DNA of 64,000 nucleotides from NCBI GenBank assembly GCA_947631595.1, contig CANRLZ010000005.1, positions 1-64,000 of the forward strand. The letters run 5' to 3'. This document shows, piece by piece, positions 20,212 through 29,013 of the stretch (the stretch's first letter is position 1; the number at the start of each line of letters is the position of its first letter). Under the pieces are notes generated by a model, which worked only from the letters and a program-made list of their open reading frames with translations, made no database searches and was not told where the DNA came from. The DNA comes from an uncultured Oscillospiraceae bacterium. GTDB taxonomy: Bacteria > Bacillota > Clostridia > Oscillospirales > Oscillospiraceae. Position numbers and translations under genes: made by a program.

Positions 20212-23200
20212 TGGCGGCGCCGAAAATCCAGACCACCCAGCGGGTGGTGCCCATGATCTACGCCTACACAACGCCGGACATCCCCAAACACCTCGGCTGG
20301 ACCAAGATCGGTTACACCGAGCAGGATGTAAAGACCCGCATCCGCCAGCAGACCCACACCGCCGATATCGACTTCCACGAGGAGTGGCGGGGCAATGCCA
20401 CCTTTGAAGACGGCAGCGGGGAGAGCTTTACCGACCACGATTTCCACGCCTATCTCGCCAAGCTGGACGTGGCGCGCAAGGCGGGCACCGAGTGGTTTTA
20501 CATCTCCGGCCCCGCCTCCCACGGCCATTTCATCACCTTCCGCGCTACCAGAGGCATTCTGGAGGCCCTGGACGCCGTCGTGCCCTACAAGCTCCGCCGG
20601 GAGCAGTCCGAGGCGGTGGAGCGGACGGCCCGCTACGCCCAGTCCCACCCGCGGGGCGAGTTCCTCTGGAACGCCAAGCCCCGGTTCGGCAAGACCCTGT
20701 CCGTCTATGATCTCTGCAAGACCATTCAGGCTCAGAATGTCCTCATCGTCACCAACCGCCCCGCCATCGCCAACTCCTGGTATTCCGACTACGCGCGGTT
20801 CCTGGGCGTCCAGTCGGGCTACCGGTTTGTCAGCGAGGTGGACGCCCTCAAGGGGAAGAAGTTTGTCCTCAGCCGGGAGGAGTATGTCAGCCTGGTGCGG
20901 AAGATGGGCGAAGGTGAGGCCCCCCGCTGCATCGAGTTCGTCAGCCTGCAGGATCTGAAGGGCTCTATCTACTTCGGCGGCGGCTTTGACAAGCTGAGGG
21001 AGATCCGGGACATGGTCTGGGATGTGCTGGTCATCGACGAGGCCCACGAGGGCGTGGACACCTACAAGACCGATGTGGCCTTCAACCAGATCAAGCGGGA
21101 ATTCACCCTGCACCTGTCCGGCACCCCCTTTAAGGCCCTGGCCAATGACAAATTCGAGCAGGAGGCCATCTTCAACTGGACCTATGCCGACGAGCAGGCG
21201 GCTAAGCGGAATTGGGACGCCTCCGGCGAGGAGGAGAACCCCTACGCCAACCTCCCCCGGCTCAATCTGTTCACCTATCAGATGTCTGAGATCGTCAAGG
21301 ACGAGCTGGAACAGGGCATTGAGATCCAGGGGGAGACGGAGGAGTACGCCTTCGACCTGAATGAATTTTTCTCCACCAACGCCGCCGGGAGATTTGTCCA
21401 CGAGAGCTCGGTGGATAAGTTTTTGGATGCCCTGACCACCCAGTCCAAGTTTCCCTTCTCCACCCCGGAGCTGCGGACTGAATTGAAACACACCTTCTGG
21501 CTCCTGAACCGGGTGGACAGCGCCAAGGCTCTGGCCAAAAAGCTGGAGGCCCACCCGGTGTTCGGGACATACAAGGTCGTTCTGGCCGCCGGGGACGGGC
21601 GGCTGGACGACGCGGAGGAGATCCAGAAGTCCTTTGATAAGGTGAAGGCGGCCATCGGGCAATATGATAAGACCATCACCCTCTCCGTGGGACAGCTCAC
21701 CACCGGCGTGACCATCCCGGAGTGGACGGCGGTGCTGATGCTCAGCGGCATCAGAAGTCCCGCCCTCTATATGCAGGCGGCCTTCCGGGCCCAGAACCCC
21801 TGCCTCTTTTCCGCGGGCGGGCAGTTTTTCCGCAAGGAAAACGCCTATGTCTTCGATTTTGACCCCGCCAGGACGCTGACCATCTTTGAGGAGTTCGCCA
21901 ACGACTTGAGCCGCGACACCGCCGATGGCCGGGGCGACGCCGACATCCGCAAGCGGCACATCCGGGAGCTTCTGAACTTCTTCCCCGTCATCGGCGAGGA
22001 TGAAAAGGGCGAGATGGTGGAGCTGGACGCGGAAAAGGTGCTGTCCATCCCCCGGAGGATCCGCTCCCAAGAGGTAGTCCGCCGTGGCTTTATGAGCGAT
22101 TTCCTGTTCCAGAATGTGAGCAATGTGTTCCACGCGCCCCAGGCTGTGCTGGATATCATCAGCAGCCTCACGCCGGTCCAGGAGCCGAAGCGGGACTTGG
22201 GGATGGACCCCGGCGCCGCCGTGGAACTGTCCATCAACGAAAACGGCGAGGTGGAGTTGGCGGAAGACTATGTCATCGGAAAGTCCGCTGAGGTGTTTGG
22301 CGAGAAGATCTTTGGCGTGAGCCGGGACTTTGAGGACACGGTGGCCGACCTCTTGAAGCGGTCCGCCGAAAAGCCCAGGGATGAGACCCTGGAAAATCTG
22401 AAAAAGCAGTTCCAGCGGGAGACCGCGGCCCCCATTTTGCAGACCACCCAGGAGAAGTATACCGAGGGACTGAAGGCCTCTGATATCAAGCGGCTGGAGA
22501 GGAAGCTCCACGAGGACGCCGACCGAATGGTAGGCGCCGCCTATGGGGAGCTGTCTATCCAGCGGAAAATGCTGGAAAAAGAGCGGCAGGAGGCTCTGGC
22601 CGCCGCGCCCGCCCACCGTCAGGAGCAGGTAAACCGGGAGTACGACCAGCGGCAGCGGGAGGCCGTGGAGAGCTTCGCCCAGCAGCTCCATGAATTGGGG
22701 CAAGACTATCAGCAGTCCGCGGCCACCGAGGTGGTCAGGACCGTGGAGACCCAAAAGAAGGAGCGGGAGAAAAAGGGCATTGAGGACGCCGTGAAGGACC
22801 ACCTGCGGGGCTTCTCCCGCACCATCCCCTCCTTCCTCATGGCCTATGGACACGAAGGCGTAACGCTGGAAAACTTCGACGCCATCATCCCCGGCGACGT
22901 GTTCCTGGAGGTCACCAGCATCACCCTGGAGCAGTTTCGTTTCCTCCGGGACGGCGGCCCTTATACGGATGAAAACGGGGAGGAAAAGCATTTCGAGGGC
23001 AAGCTCTTTGACCCCGTGGTTTTCAACGATTCGGTGAAGGAATTTTTGCGCCTGAGAGCCAAGCTGGTCGATTACTTTGACGAGGGGCAGACAGAGGACA
23101 TCTTCGACTACATCCCACCCCAGAGGACAAACCAGATCTTTACCCCCAAGCGGGTGGTGCAGCAGATGGTGGATCTGCTGGAGAAGGAATATCCCGGCTG

Positions 23201-23525
23201 CTTTGACGACCCGGACAGGACCTTTGCCGACCTCTACATGAAGTCCGGGCTCTACATCGCGGAGATCGTCAAGCGGCTCTACCGCAGCGAGGAGATGAAG
23301 CGCCGCTGCCCGGACGGAGGAGAGCGGCTGCGGCATATCTTCGCCAGACAGGTCTACGGTCTGGCCCCTACGGAGATCATCTACCGCATCGCCACCAATT
23401 TTATCCTGGGCTTTCGTGATGAGATCCCCATTGACGTCCACAACTTCCGCAAGCTGGACGCTTTGGAATACGCCAAGGCGGGAACCTTGGAGCAGAAGCT
23501 GGACGAAGTATTTGGGGGCGCTTAA
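20211..23525 (+). CDS. GIY-YIG-like (T5orf172/MUG113-type) nuclease fused to DEAD/DEAH helicase (restriction subunit-like), with methylase-like C-terminal segment
   Basis: N-terminal YAYTTPDIPKHLGWTKIGYTEQDVKTRIRQQ; Walker A-like WNAKPRFGKTLSVYDL; DEAH in VLVIDEAHEG; HLSGTPFKAL; C-terminal NQIFTPKRVVQQMVDLLE. TGATG overlap with the MTase gene. Confidence 0.85.
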   Translation: MAAPKIQTTQRVVPMIYAYTTPDIPKHLGWTKIGYTEQDVKTRIRQQTHTADIDFHEEWRGNATFEDGSGESFTDHDFHAYLAKLDVARKAGTEWFYISGPASHGHFITFRATRGILEALDAVVPYKLRREQSEAVERTARYAQSHPRGEFLWNAKPRFGKTLSVYDLCKTIQAQNVLIVTNRPAIANSWYSDYARFLGVQSGYRFVSEVDALKGKKFVLSREEYVSLVRKMGEGEAPRCIEFVSLQDLKGSIYFGGGFDKLREIRDMVWDVLVIDEAHEGVDTYKTDVAFNQIKREFTLHLSGTPFKALANDKFEQEAIFNWTYADEQAAKRNWDASGEEENPYANLPRLNLFTYQMSEIVKDELEQGIEIQGETEEYAFDLNEFFSTNAAGRFVHESSVDKFLDALTTQSKFPFSTPELRTELKHTFWLLNRVDSAKALAKKLEAHPVFGTYKVVLAAGDGRLDDAEEIQKSFDKVKAAIGQYDKTITLSVGQLTTGVTIPEWTAVLMLSGIRSPALYMQAAFRAQNPCLFSAGGQFFRKENAYVFDFDPARTLTIFEEFANDLSRDTADGRGDADIRKRHIRELLNFFPVIGEDEKGEMVELDAEKVLSIPRRIRSQEVVRRGFMSDFLFQNVSNVFHAPQAVLDIISSLTPVQEPKRDLGMDPGAAVELSINENGEVELAEDYVIGKSAEVFGEKIFGVSRDFEDTVADLLKRSAEKPRDETLENLKKQFQRETAAPILQTTQEKYTEGLKASDIKRLERKLHEDADRMVGAAYGELSIQRKMLEKERQEALAAAPAHRQEQVNREYDQRQREAVESFAQQLHELGQDYQQSAATEVVRTVETQKKEREKKGIEDAVKDHLRGFSRTIPSFLMAYGHEGVTLENFDAIIPGDVFLEVTSITLEQFRFLRDGGPYTDENGEEKHFEGKLFDPVVFNDSVKEFLRLRAKLVDYFDEGQTEDIFDYIPPQRTNQIFTPKRVVQQMVDLLEKEYPGCFDDPDRTFADLYMKSGLYIAEIVKRLYRSEEMKRRCPDGGERLRHIFARQVYGLAPTEIIYRIATNFILGFRDEIPIDVHNFRKLDALEYAKAGTLEQKLDEVFGGA

Positions 23526-23698
23526 AAGCGTTCTCGCGCACATAGAAAAGGGCGGCAGTTCATTGTGACTGACGCCCTTTTCCTAAGCGAAGATCCTTTT
23601 CCAAGTAGGCCGCCTAAAATCCCGTTTAAAGGCGCTTGGGTCATTACCAAATTCAAACTGACTTCTCCTCTCTTTTTTTCTGATCAACAACATTGCTT

Positions 23699-24670
23699 TT
23701 ATCCTTGATCTATCAGCATTAGCGCATCCTCCGCCGTGATTGTCCCCGCCAGGTAATCATCCCTGGCCTTGGTCGCCCGGTCCAGCCAGGCATAGTATTC
23801 GGCGTAGCTCAGATCCTTCCCGGAGGGTTTCTGATTATAGTACGCTGTCCGCTCGTAGCGCTTATACATCTTCCGCTTGGCCCGGTCGAATGTCTCCACG
23901 ACCTCATCGCGCTGGGCCTCCAGCCTGTGCTTGAGGATCGGCCCCCAGTGCTTGCAGGTCTTGCCGTCCTTCAGGATGCGGTCGCAGTAGAGGGTCCGGC
24001 TCTTCGTCCTGGGCACAAAGTACCGGCCGCAGCATTGGCAAAAAGCCACGCTGGTCTTTCCGGCAACGAAGCGCAGGAGGAGGAAATGGTAGTAGTCCAC
24101 CGCCGAGCGGAAGTGATACCGCGAGGAAAGGCCCTCGCCGACGGTCAAAACTTCTGTCACCGGCAGCTCCCACAGCCCCTCATACTTCTCCGGGTCAAGG
24201 GGCTTTTTCTCCGCCAGGTCGTGCAGCACCTCGCTGACCACGAACTGGAACAACATCAGTTCCTCCAGCGCAGCGACCAACTCATTGCAAATTTGGACGC
24301 GGCGTTGATGGGCGCCATCATCGGCGGGCAAGTCCTCTATCGCGGTGCGTAGGAGCAGCCCGTGGAGAGGGCTTTCCCCAGTCAGTGTGCTGACTAAATC
24401 ATCCACTGTCTCCATAATAAACGCATAGACATTCGGGTTGACCAGTCCCGGTGTGGACCGGCTCCCGTTATCTACGCACAGGAACGCCACCGAGGTGCGG
24501 ATCAGATCCACCACCTGGGCGTATGGCCCAAAACTTAACTCGGAAAACAAGAGCAACTCGTCCTGAATAGTCGTATCCTCCAGAGAGGCTTCGCCGGCCG
24601 GCCCGGTGAGGTCTCTCTTTATTTTCCCCTTGGGCAGCAAGGTGACATACAGGCCAAAGTCCTTCCCCAT
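23699..24670 (-). CDS. DUF6076-like protein with zinc-finger-like Cys motif
   Basis: FCQCCGRYFVPRTKSRTLYCDRILKDGKTCK; MGKDFG start preferred. Confidence 0.6.
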   Translation of the reverse strand: MGKDFGLYVTLLPKGKIKRDLTGPAGEASLEDTTIQDELLLFSELSFGPYAQVVDLIRTSVAFLCVDNGSRSTPGLVNPNVYAFIMETVDDLVSTLTGESPLHGLLLRTAIEDLPADDGAHQRRVQICNELVAALEELMLFQFVVSEVLHDLAEKKPLDPEKYEGLWELPVTEVLTVGEGLSSRYHFRSAVDYYHFLLLRFVAGKTSVAFCQCCGRYFVPRTKSRTLYCDRILKDGKTCKHWGPILKHRLEAQRDEVVETFDRAKRKMYKRYERTAYYNQKPSGKDLSYAEYYAWLDRATKARDDYLAGTITAEDALMLIDQG

Positions 24671-24814
24671 GGCGCGGCCCTCCTCTGTCTTAAAGTGATT
24701 TTTGCTCAAAGGGTTGAAAATCACTTTTTCATTTAGCCATTTTTCTTTCCCCTGTATTCTAACACAGGATGGCCGTCCCGCCAAGGATCCGTAAAAAGAA
24801 GGAGGAGGAATTCT

Positions 24815-25888
24815 ATGACCCAAGGAAAACATCTCAACACCATCGACGGCGCGACGCTTATGTCCCAGCCGCTCCGCCCGCCCAACTTCATTGTGGACCC
24901 TCTGCTCAGTCAGGGGCTGCACATCCTGGCCGGTTCCCCCAAGGTGGGCAAGTCCTGGCTGGCCCTGTGGCTGGCGGTAACGGTGGCCAAGGGCGAGCCA
25001 ATCTGGGGAATGACCGTGAAACCCGGCTCTGCCCTCTATCTCTGTCTGGAGGACTCCCAGCTCCGCATCCAGAACCGGCTGTTCCAAATCACCGAGGACG
25101 CTCCCTCCACGGTCCATTTCTGCACCGAGGCCGCTCCGCTGGGCCGTGGACTGGAAGAACAGCTGGAAAATTTTCTGGCCGAGCACCCGGACACGGTGCT
25201 GGTCATCATTGACACGCTCCAGATGGTTCGCAGTACACGCTACGACAACACCTACGCCAACGACTATCGGGACCTCTCCGTATTAAAGCGACTGGCGGAT
25301 CGTCACAGCCTTGCCATCCTGCTCATCCACCACCTGCGGAAGGAACCCGCTGAGGATGTGTTCAACCGCATTTCCGGGACCACCGCCATCAGCGGCGCTG
25401 TGGACACCAGCTTCACGCTGGTGGAGGAGCGCCGGGGCAGCCGACGGGCCAAGCTCTTCTGCGTGGGCCGGGACATCGAGTACCGGGAAATGGGGCTGGA
25501 ACGGAACGCTGATAACGTCTGGGCGGTGGTCTCAGACAGCAGGGACGCGCCGGAGCTGCTGGAGGACAAGGTCGTTTCTCTTCTCTCTGGACTCATGGAG
25601 GACAGAGGAAAGCTTATCGGCACTCCCACTGAACTGGCCGAAGCTATTGACCCTGATGGCGCAGAAGGCATTTTGCCTAAAACGCTCTCCCGCCGGATCG
25701 TCCAAAGCGTTGACGCGCTAAGCAAAAGGGGTATCACGGTCGCTCTCCGCAGGAGCAACGGCAGGCGCCTCATCGAGCTCCACCGTGCCGACAGTGCCGA
25801 CAAATCCGACCCCGGAACAGTTGACCCTGTCGGCACTGAGGAGGAGCGTTCAGGGCAGGTTTGCCCACCCTTGGTGGGGCAAGCATAG
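24815..25888 (+). CDS. RepA/AAA_25-like ATPase, plasmid-type replication helicase
   Basis: HILAGSPKVGKSWLALWLA (Walker A), VLVIIDTLQMVR (Walker B), AILLIHHLRKE. Confidence 0.85.
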   Translation: MTQGKHLNTIDGATLMSQPLRPPNFIVDPLLSQGLHILAGSPKVGKSWLALWLAVTVAKGEPIWGMTVKPGSALYLCLEDSQLRIQNRLFQITEDAPSTVHFCTEAAPLGRGLEEQLENFLAEHPDTVLVIIDTLQMVRSTRYDNTYANDYRDLSVLKRLADRHSLAILLIHHLRKEPAEDVFNRISGTTAISGAVDTSFTLVEERRGSRRAKLFCVGRDIEYREMGLERNADNVWAVVSDSRDAPELLEDKVVSLLSGLMEDRGKLIGTPTELAEAIDPDGAEGILPKTLSRRIVQSVDALSKRGITVALRRSNGRRLIELHRADSADKSDPGTVDPVGTEEERSGQVCPPLVGQA

Positions 25889-25969
25889 CGCTCGGCTATA
25901 CGCCGGACACGTTTCGGGGCGCTGCCCCGTACCCCAGTCCCCTGCGAGGGAAGGTAGGAGGAAGGATAA

Positions 25970-26290
25970 ATGCCAAGAGAAAAGCAAAAGACGGATATTA
26001 TTACCATGAGGATACAGCCAGAGTTCAAAGCGATCATTCAGCAGAAAGCACGGGAGGCCAACATGACCCTGACCAACTACCTCTGCATCTGCGGCCTGGG
26101 TCAGCAGATCGTCCGGGTGGGCGGTCTGGACGAGGTGCTGCATGAGCTGAAAGCCCAGGGCCGCAATCTCAACCAGCTCACCACGCTGGCCCACATGGGC
26201 AAGCTCAAGGTCCTCCGTGGGGATGACCTGGTGGAGGGCTACGCCAAGCTGGCCGCCCAGGTGAGCGAGTTGGTGAGGATGGTGAAGTGA
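25970..26290 (+). CDS. MobC-like relaxosome accessory protein
   Basis: Ribbon-helix-helix-like N-terminus and GRNLNQLTTLAHMGKL motif; directly precedes relaxase. Confidence 0.85.
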   Translation: MPREKQKTDIITMRIQPEFKAIIQQKAREANMTLTNYLCICGLGQQIVRVGGLDEVLHELKAQGRNLNQLTTLAHMGKLKVLRGDDLVEGYAKLAAQVSELVRMVK

Positions 26291-27559
26291 ATGGCAACCT
26301 TTACGGCAATCAAGAACAAGGCCCAAAGTGGCGGCGCTATGCGGGGCGTATTGAACTACATCAAGCGGAAGGACAAGACGCTGTGGGGCGACCGTCAGCT
26401 GGTCAGCGGCTACAACTGCGTGGCCCAGTCCGCCTACGAGGAGATGATGACCACCAAGCGGCGGTACGGCAAAACGGACGGCAGGATGTTCTACCAGTTC
26501 GTCCAGTCCTTCCACCCGGAGGAGGATGTGACCCCGGAGGAAATTCACGCCATAGGGCTGGAGCTGGCCCAGCGGTTGTTCCCAGACTTCGAGGTGGTAG
26601 TCGCCACCCATGTGGACGCCGAACATCTTCACAGTCACCTGCTGGTGAATAGCGTGAGTTGGAAAGACGGCCATAAGCTCCATCAGAACGCCGCCGGCCT
26701 CCAGCGGCAACGGCAGATCAGCGACGAGGTCTGCGCCGCCCACGGTCTGACGGTGCTGGAGCCGCCTAGGAAACACATCCAGGAAAAGCAGATGCGCCCC
26801 GGCGAGTACCGCTCCGCCGTCCGTGGCGAGAGCTGGAAGTTCCGGCTCATGAACACCATCGACCTGTGCATGAAACGAGCCAAGACCAAGGCCGAGTTCA
26901 TTCGGGAGATGGAGCGACGTGGGTATCAGGTGCGGTGGGAGAAAAACCGAAAGGCTATCACCTACACCACACCCAAGGGCAAAAAGTGCCGGGATGACCG
27001 GCTGCACGATAAAAAGTATTTGAAGGAAGTGATGGAGCGTGAGTTCCGAATTCGAGAGCAGATTATCCAACGAGGAATTGAAGCGGAGAAACTTGCCCGC
27101 CGAGCCGCCGTCCCCGGCAACCTGTCCCACGCCGGAACAGTGGACGGAGCTGCTGACCCTGCTGGAAATCCAGAACGACACGATGAAATCCCTGCTGTCC
27201 ACGGTGCAGACAATGGCCGCACAGTCGGAGAACCAGACAAAGGAACTGCTGAATATCCGCCAGCAGTTAGAACAGGCTGGGAGCAAAAAAGAGCGGCGGC
27301 GTTTGCGGCTGCCACGGCCCAGGCTCCCGGCGCTGCCCACGGTCACGTTCAAGGGAGCGGCCCTCACGCTGATGGCCTTGGCCGTGTTGGTGATTCTCTT
27401 ATACGCCTTGGCTACGCTCTGGAACGTAGTCAGGCCCCTGCTCCAACCGCTCCCGTGACCGTCCACAGCGACCGCAAGGCCCTGGCCAAAGAGCGGACCC
27501 TGAAGCTCGCTCGGGGCGGCAGGCCGGACGACCACAAGGAGCAGAGGCTGTCTATGTGA
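26291..27559 (+). CDS. MobP/VirD2-like relaxase
   Basis: KRYGKTDGRMFYQFVQSFHPEEDVTPEEIHAIGLELAQRLFPDFEVVVATHVDAEHLHSHLLVNSV contains the relaxase HxD.xH.H signature. Confidence 0.92.
   Translation: MATFTAIKNKAQSGGAMRGVLNYIKRKDKTLWGDRQLVSGYNCVAQSAYEEMMTTKRRYGKTDGRMFYQFVQSFHPEEDVTPEEIHAIGLELAQRLFPDFEVVVATHVDAEHLHSHLLVNSVSWKDGHKLHQNAAGLQRQRQISDEVCAAHGLTVLEPPRKHIQEKQMRPGEYRSAVRGESWKFRLMNTIDLCMKRAKTKAEFIREMERRGYQVRWEKNRKAITYTTPKGKKCRDDRLHDKKYLKEVMEREFRIREQIIQRGIEAEKLARRAAVPGNLSHAGTVDGAADPAGNPERHDEIPAVHGADNGRTVGEPDKGTAEYPPAVRTGWEQKRAAAFAAATAQAPGAAHGHVQGSGPHADGLGRVGDSLIRLGYALERSQAPAPTAPVTVHSDRKALAKERTLKLARGGRPDDHKEQRLSM
27039..27458 (+). CDS. Small TM protein overlapping relaxase 3' region in another frame
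   Basis: PEQWTELLTLLEIQNDTMKSLLSTVQTMAAQSENQTKELLNIRQQLEQAG then GAALTLMALAVLVILLYALATLW; more protein-like than the overlapping relaxase C-terminus. Confidence 0.6.
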   Translation: MSSEFESRLSNEELKRRNLPAEPPSPATCPTPEQWTELLTLLEIQNDTMKSLLSTVQTMAAQSENQTKELLNIRQQLEQAGSKKERRRLRLPRPRLPALPTVTFKGAALTLMALAVLVILLYALATLWNVVRPLLQPLP

Positions 27560-27600
27560 ATAGCAAATTTGGTCTGGGAAATTCTAGCAGAGAAGGAGTG

Positions 27601-27867
27601 ATGTCGTTGGAAATAAACGTCCGGGATGATAGCAAAATTGTGGACATCTGGCTGACCAATGGGGAGAAAGACAATGCGGGCCTTCTGGAACGGCTCAAGC
27701 CCCTCTGTCAAGCCTATAAAGGGCAGGGCTATCTGGTAACAATGTTCCGATCGGGCAGCGAGGATATGGCCGCTCTTACAGGAGCTCTGCTTGTCACCAA
27801 CCAAAGACGTATGGCGGAACAAGCGGCACGCCGGAACGAGCAGCAAGCCCTAGACCTTGCCAGGTAG
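27601..27867 (+). CDS. Conserved small protein of the mobilization module, function unknown
   Basis: SD aaggag; same strand as relaxase. Confidence 0.6.
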   Translation: MSLEINVRDDSKIVDIWLTNGEKDNAGLLERLKPLCQAYKGQGYLVTMFRSGSEDMAALTGALLVTNQRRMAEQAARRNEQQALDLAR

Positions 27868-27978
27868 CGGCGAGGGGTCGCGGGTAATTCTCCCGCGGCT
27901 CCGATCCTTTTCTTGTTGCTATCTGTCCATTTCTGTGCTACAATGTTATCATAATATAATTTATGGAGGTCAGCCGTT

Positions 27979-29013
27979 ATGGATGGCAAGAATGACGAGC
28001 TTATGAAGTCCGGCGAGGTGCTGTTTTACAGCGACGGCAGCGGCAAGGAATTTGTCAGCGTGGTGTTTCAAGACGAGAATTTCTGGCTGACCCAGAGCGG
28101 TATGGCGGAGCTGTTTGGCTGCTCTACCGACAACATTTCCCTTCACCTCAAAAACATTTTTGACGAAAGGGAACTGGAAGCGGAGGCAACTACCGAGAAA
28201 TTCTCGGTAGTTCGCAAAGAGGGGAATAGAGAGGTGCGGCGCACCATTGACCACTACAACCTGGACGCCATCATCGCCGTTGGCTACCGGGTGAACTCCA
28301 AGAAGGCCACCCGCTTCCGTCAGTGGGCCACCAAGACGCTGAAAGAGTACATCCAAAAGGGCTTTGTCCTCAACGACGAGCTGATGAAAAACGGCCGCCC
28401 CTTTGGCCGGGACTACTTCGACGAGCTCCTGGAGCGCATTCGGGAGATCCGGGCCAGCGAGCGCCGGGCCTACCAGAAGATCGCCGACATCTTCGAACAG
28501 TGCAGCTACGACTACGACAAGCGCAGCGACACCACCAAGGCCTTCTACGCCTTTGTGCAGAATAAGCTCCACTACGCCGTCACCGGCAAGACGGCGGCGG
28601 AGTTGATCCGCGAGCGGGCCACTCTGGACAGCCCCACCATGGGCCTCACCACCTGGAAGGCCGCCCCGGACGGGAAAATTCTGAAAAGCGACGCCCTTAT
28701 CGCCAAGAACTACCTGAACGAGAAGGAAATCTCCCGCCTCAACCGCCTGGTCACCATGTTCATCGACTACGCCGAGCTGATGGCGGAGGATCAGCAGCTG
28801 ATGTCCATGCGGGACTGGCTGGAGGAGGCCGACCGCTTTCTCACCAACAACCGCCGGAAGGTGCTGGCCGGAAAGGGAAAGGTCTCCCGGGAGGAGGCCG
28901 AGCGACAGGTCTCGGCCATTTATGAGGAGTTCCGCAAGAAGCAGGACGCCGACTACATCTCTGAGTTTGACCGCCAGACGGCGAAATATCTGAAGGGGGA
29001 AGCCGATGCTTGA
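27979..29013 (+). CDS. RhuM family protein
   Basis: FWLTQSGMAELFGCSTDNISLHLKNIFDERELEAEATTEKFSVVRKEGNREVRRTIDHYNLDAIIAVGYRVNSKKATRFRQWAT. Confidence 0.93.
   Translation: MDGKNDELMKSGEVLFYSDGSGKEFVSVVFQDENFWLTQSGMAELFGCSTDNISLHLKNIFDERELEAEATTEKFSVVRKEGNREVRRTIDHYNLDAIIAVGYRVNSKKATRFRQWATKTLKEYIQKGFVLNDELMKNGRPFGRDYFDELLERIREIRASERRAYQKIADIFEQCSYDYDKRSDTTKAFYAFVQNKLHYAVTGKTAAELIRERATLDSPTMGLTTWKAAPDGKILKSDALIAKNYLNEKEISRLNRLVTMFIDYAELMAEDQQLMSMRDWLEEADRFLTNNRRKVLAGKGKVSREEAERQVSAIYEEFRKKQDADYISEFDRQTAKYLKGEADA

Noticed and set aside
20142-23543. 1133-aa minus-strand ORF
   Set aside because: Shadow ORF antisense to the GIY-YIG/helicase gene.
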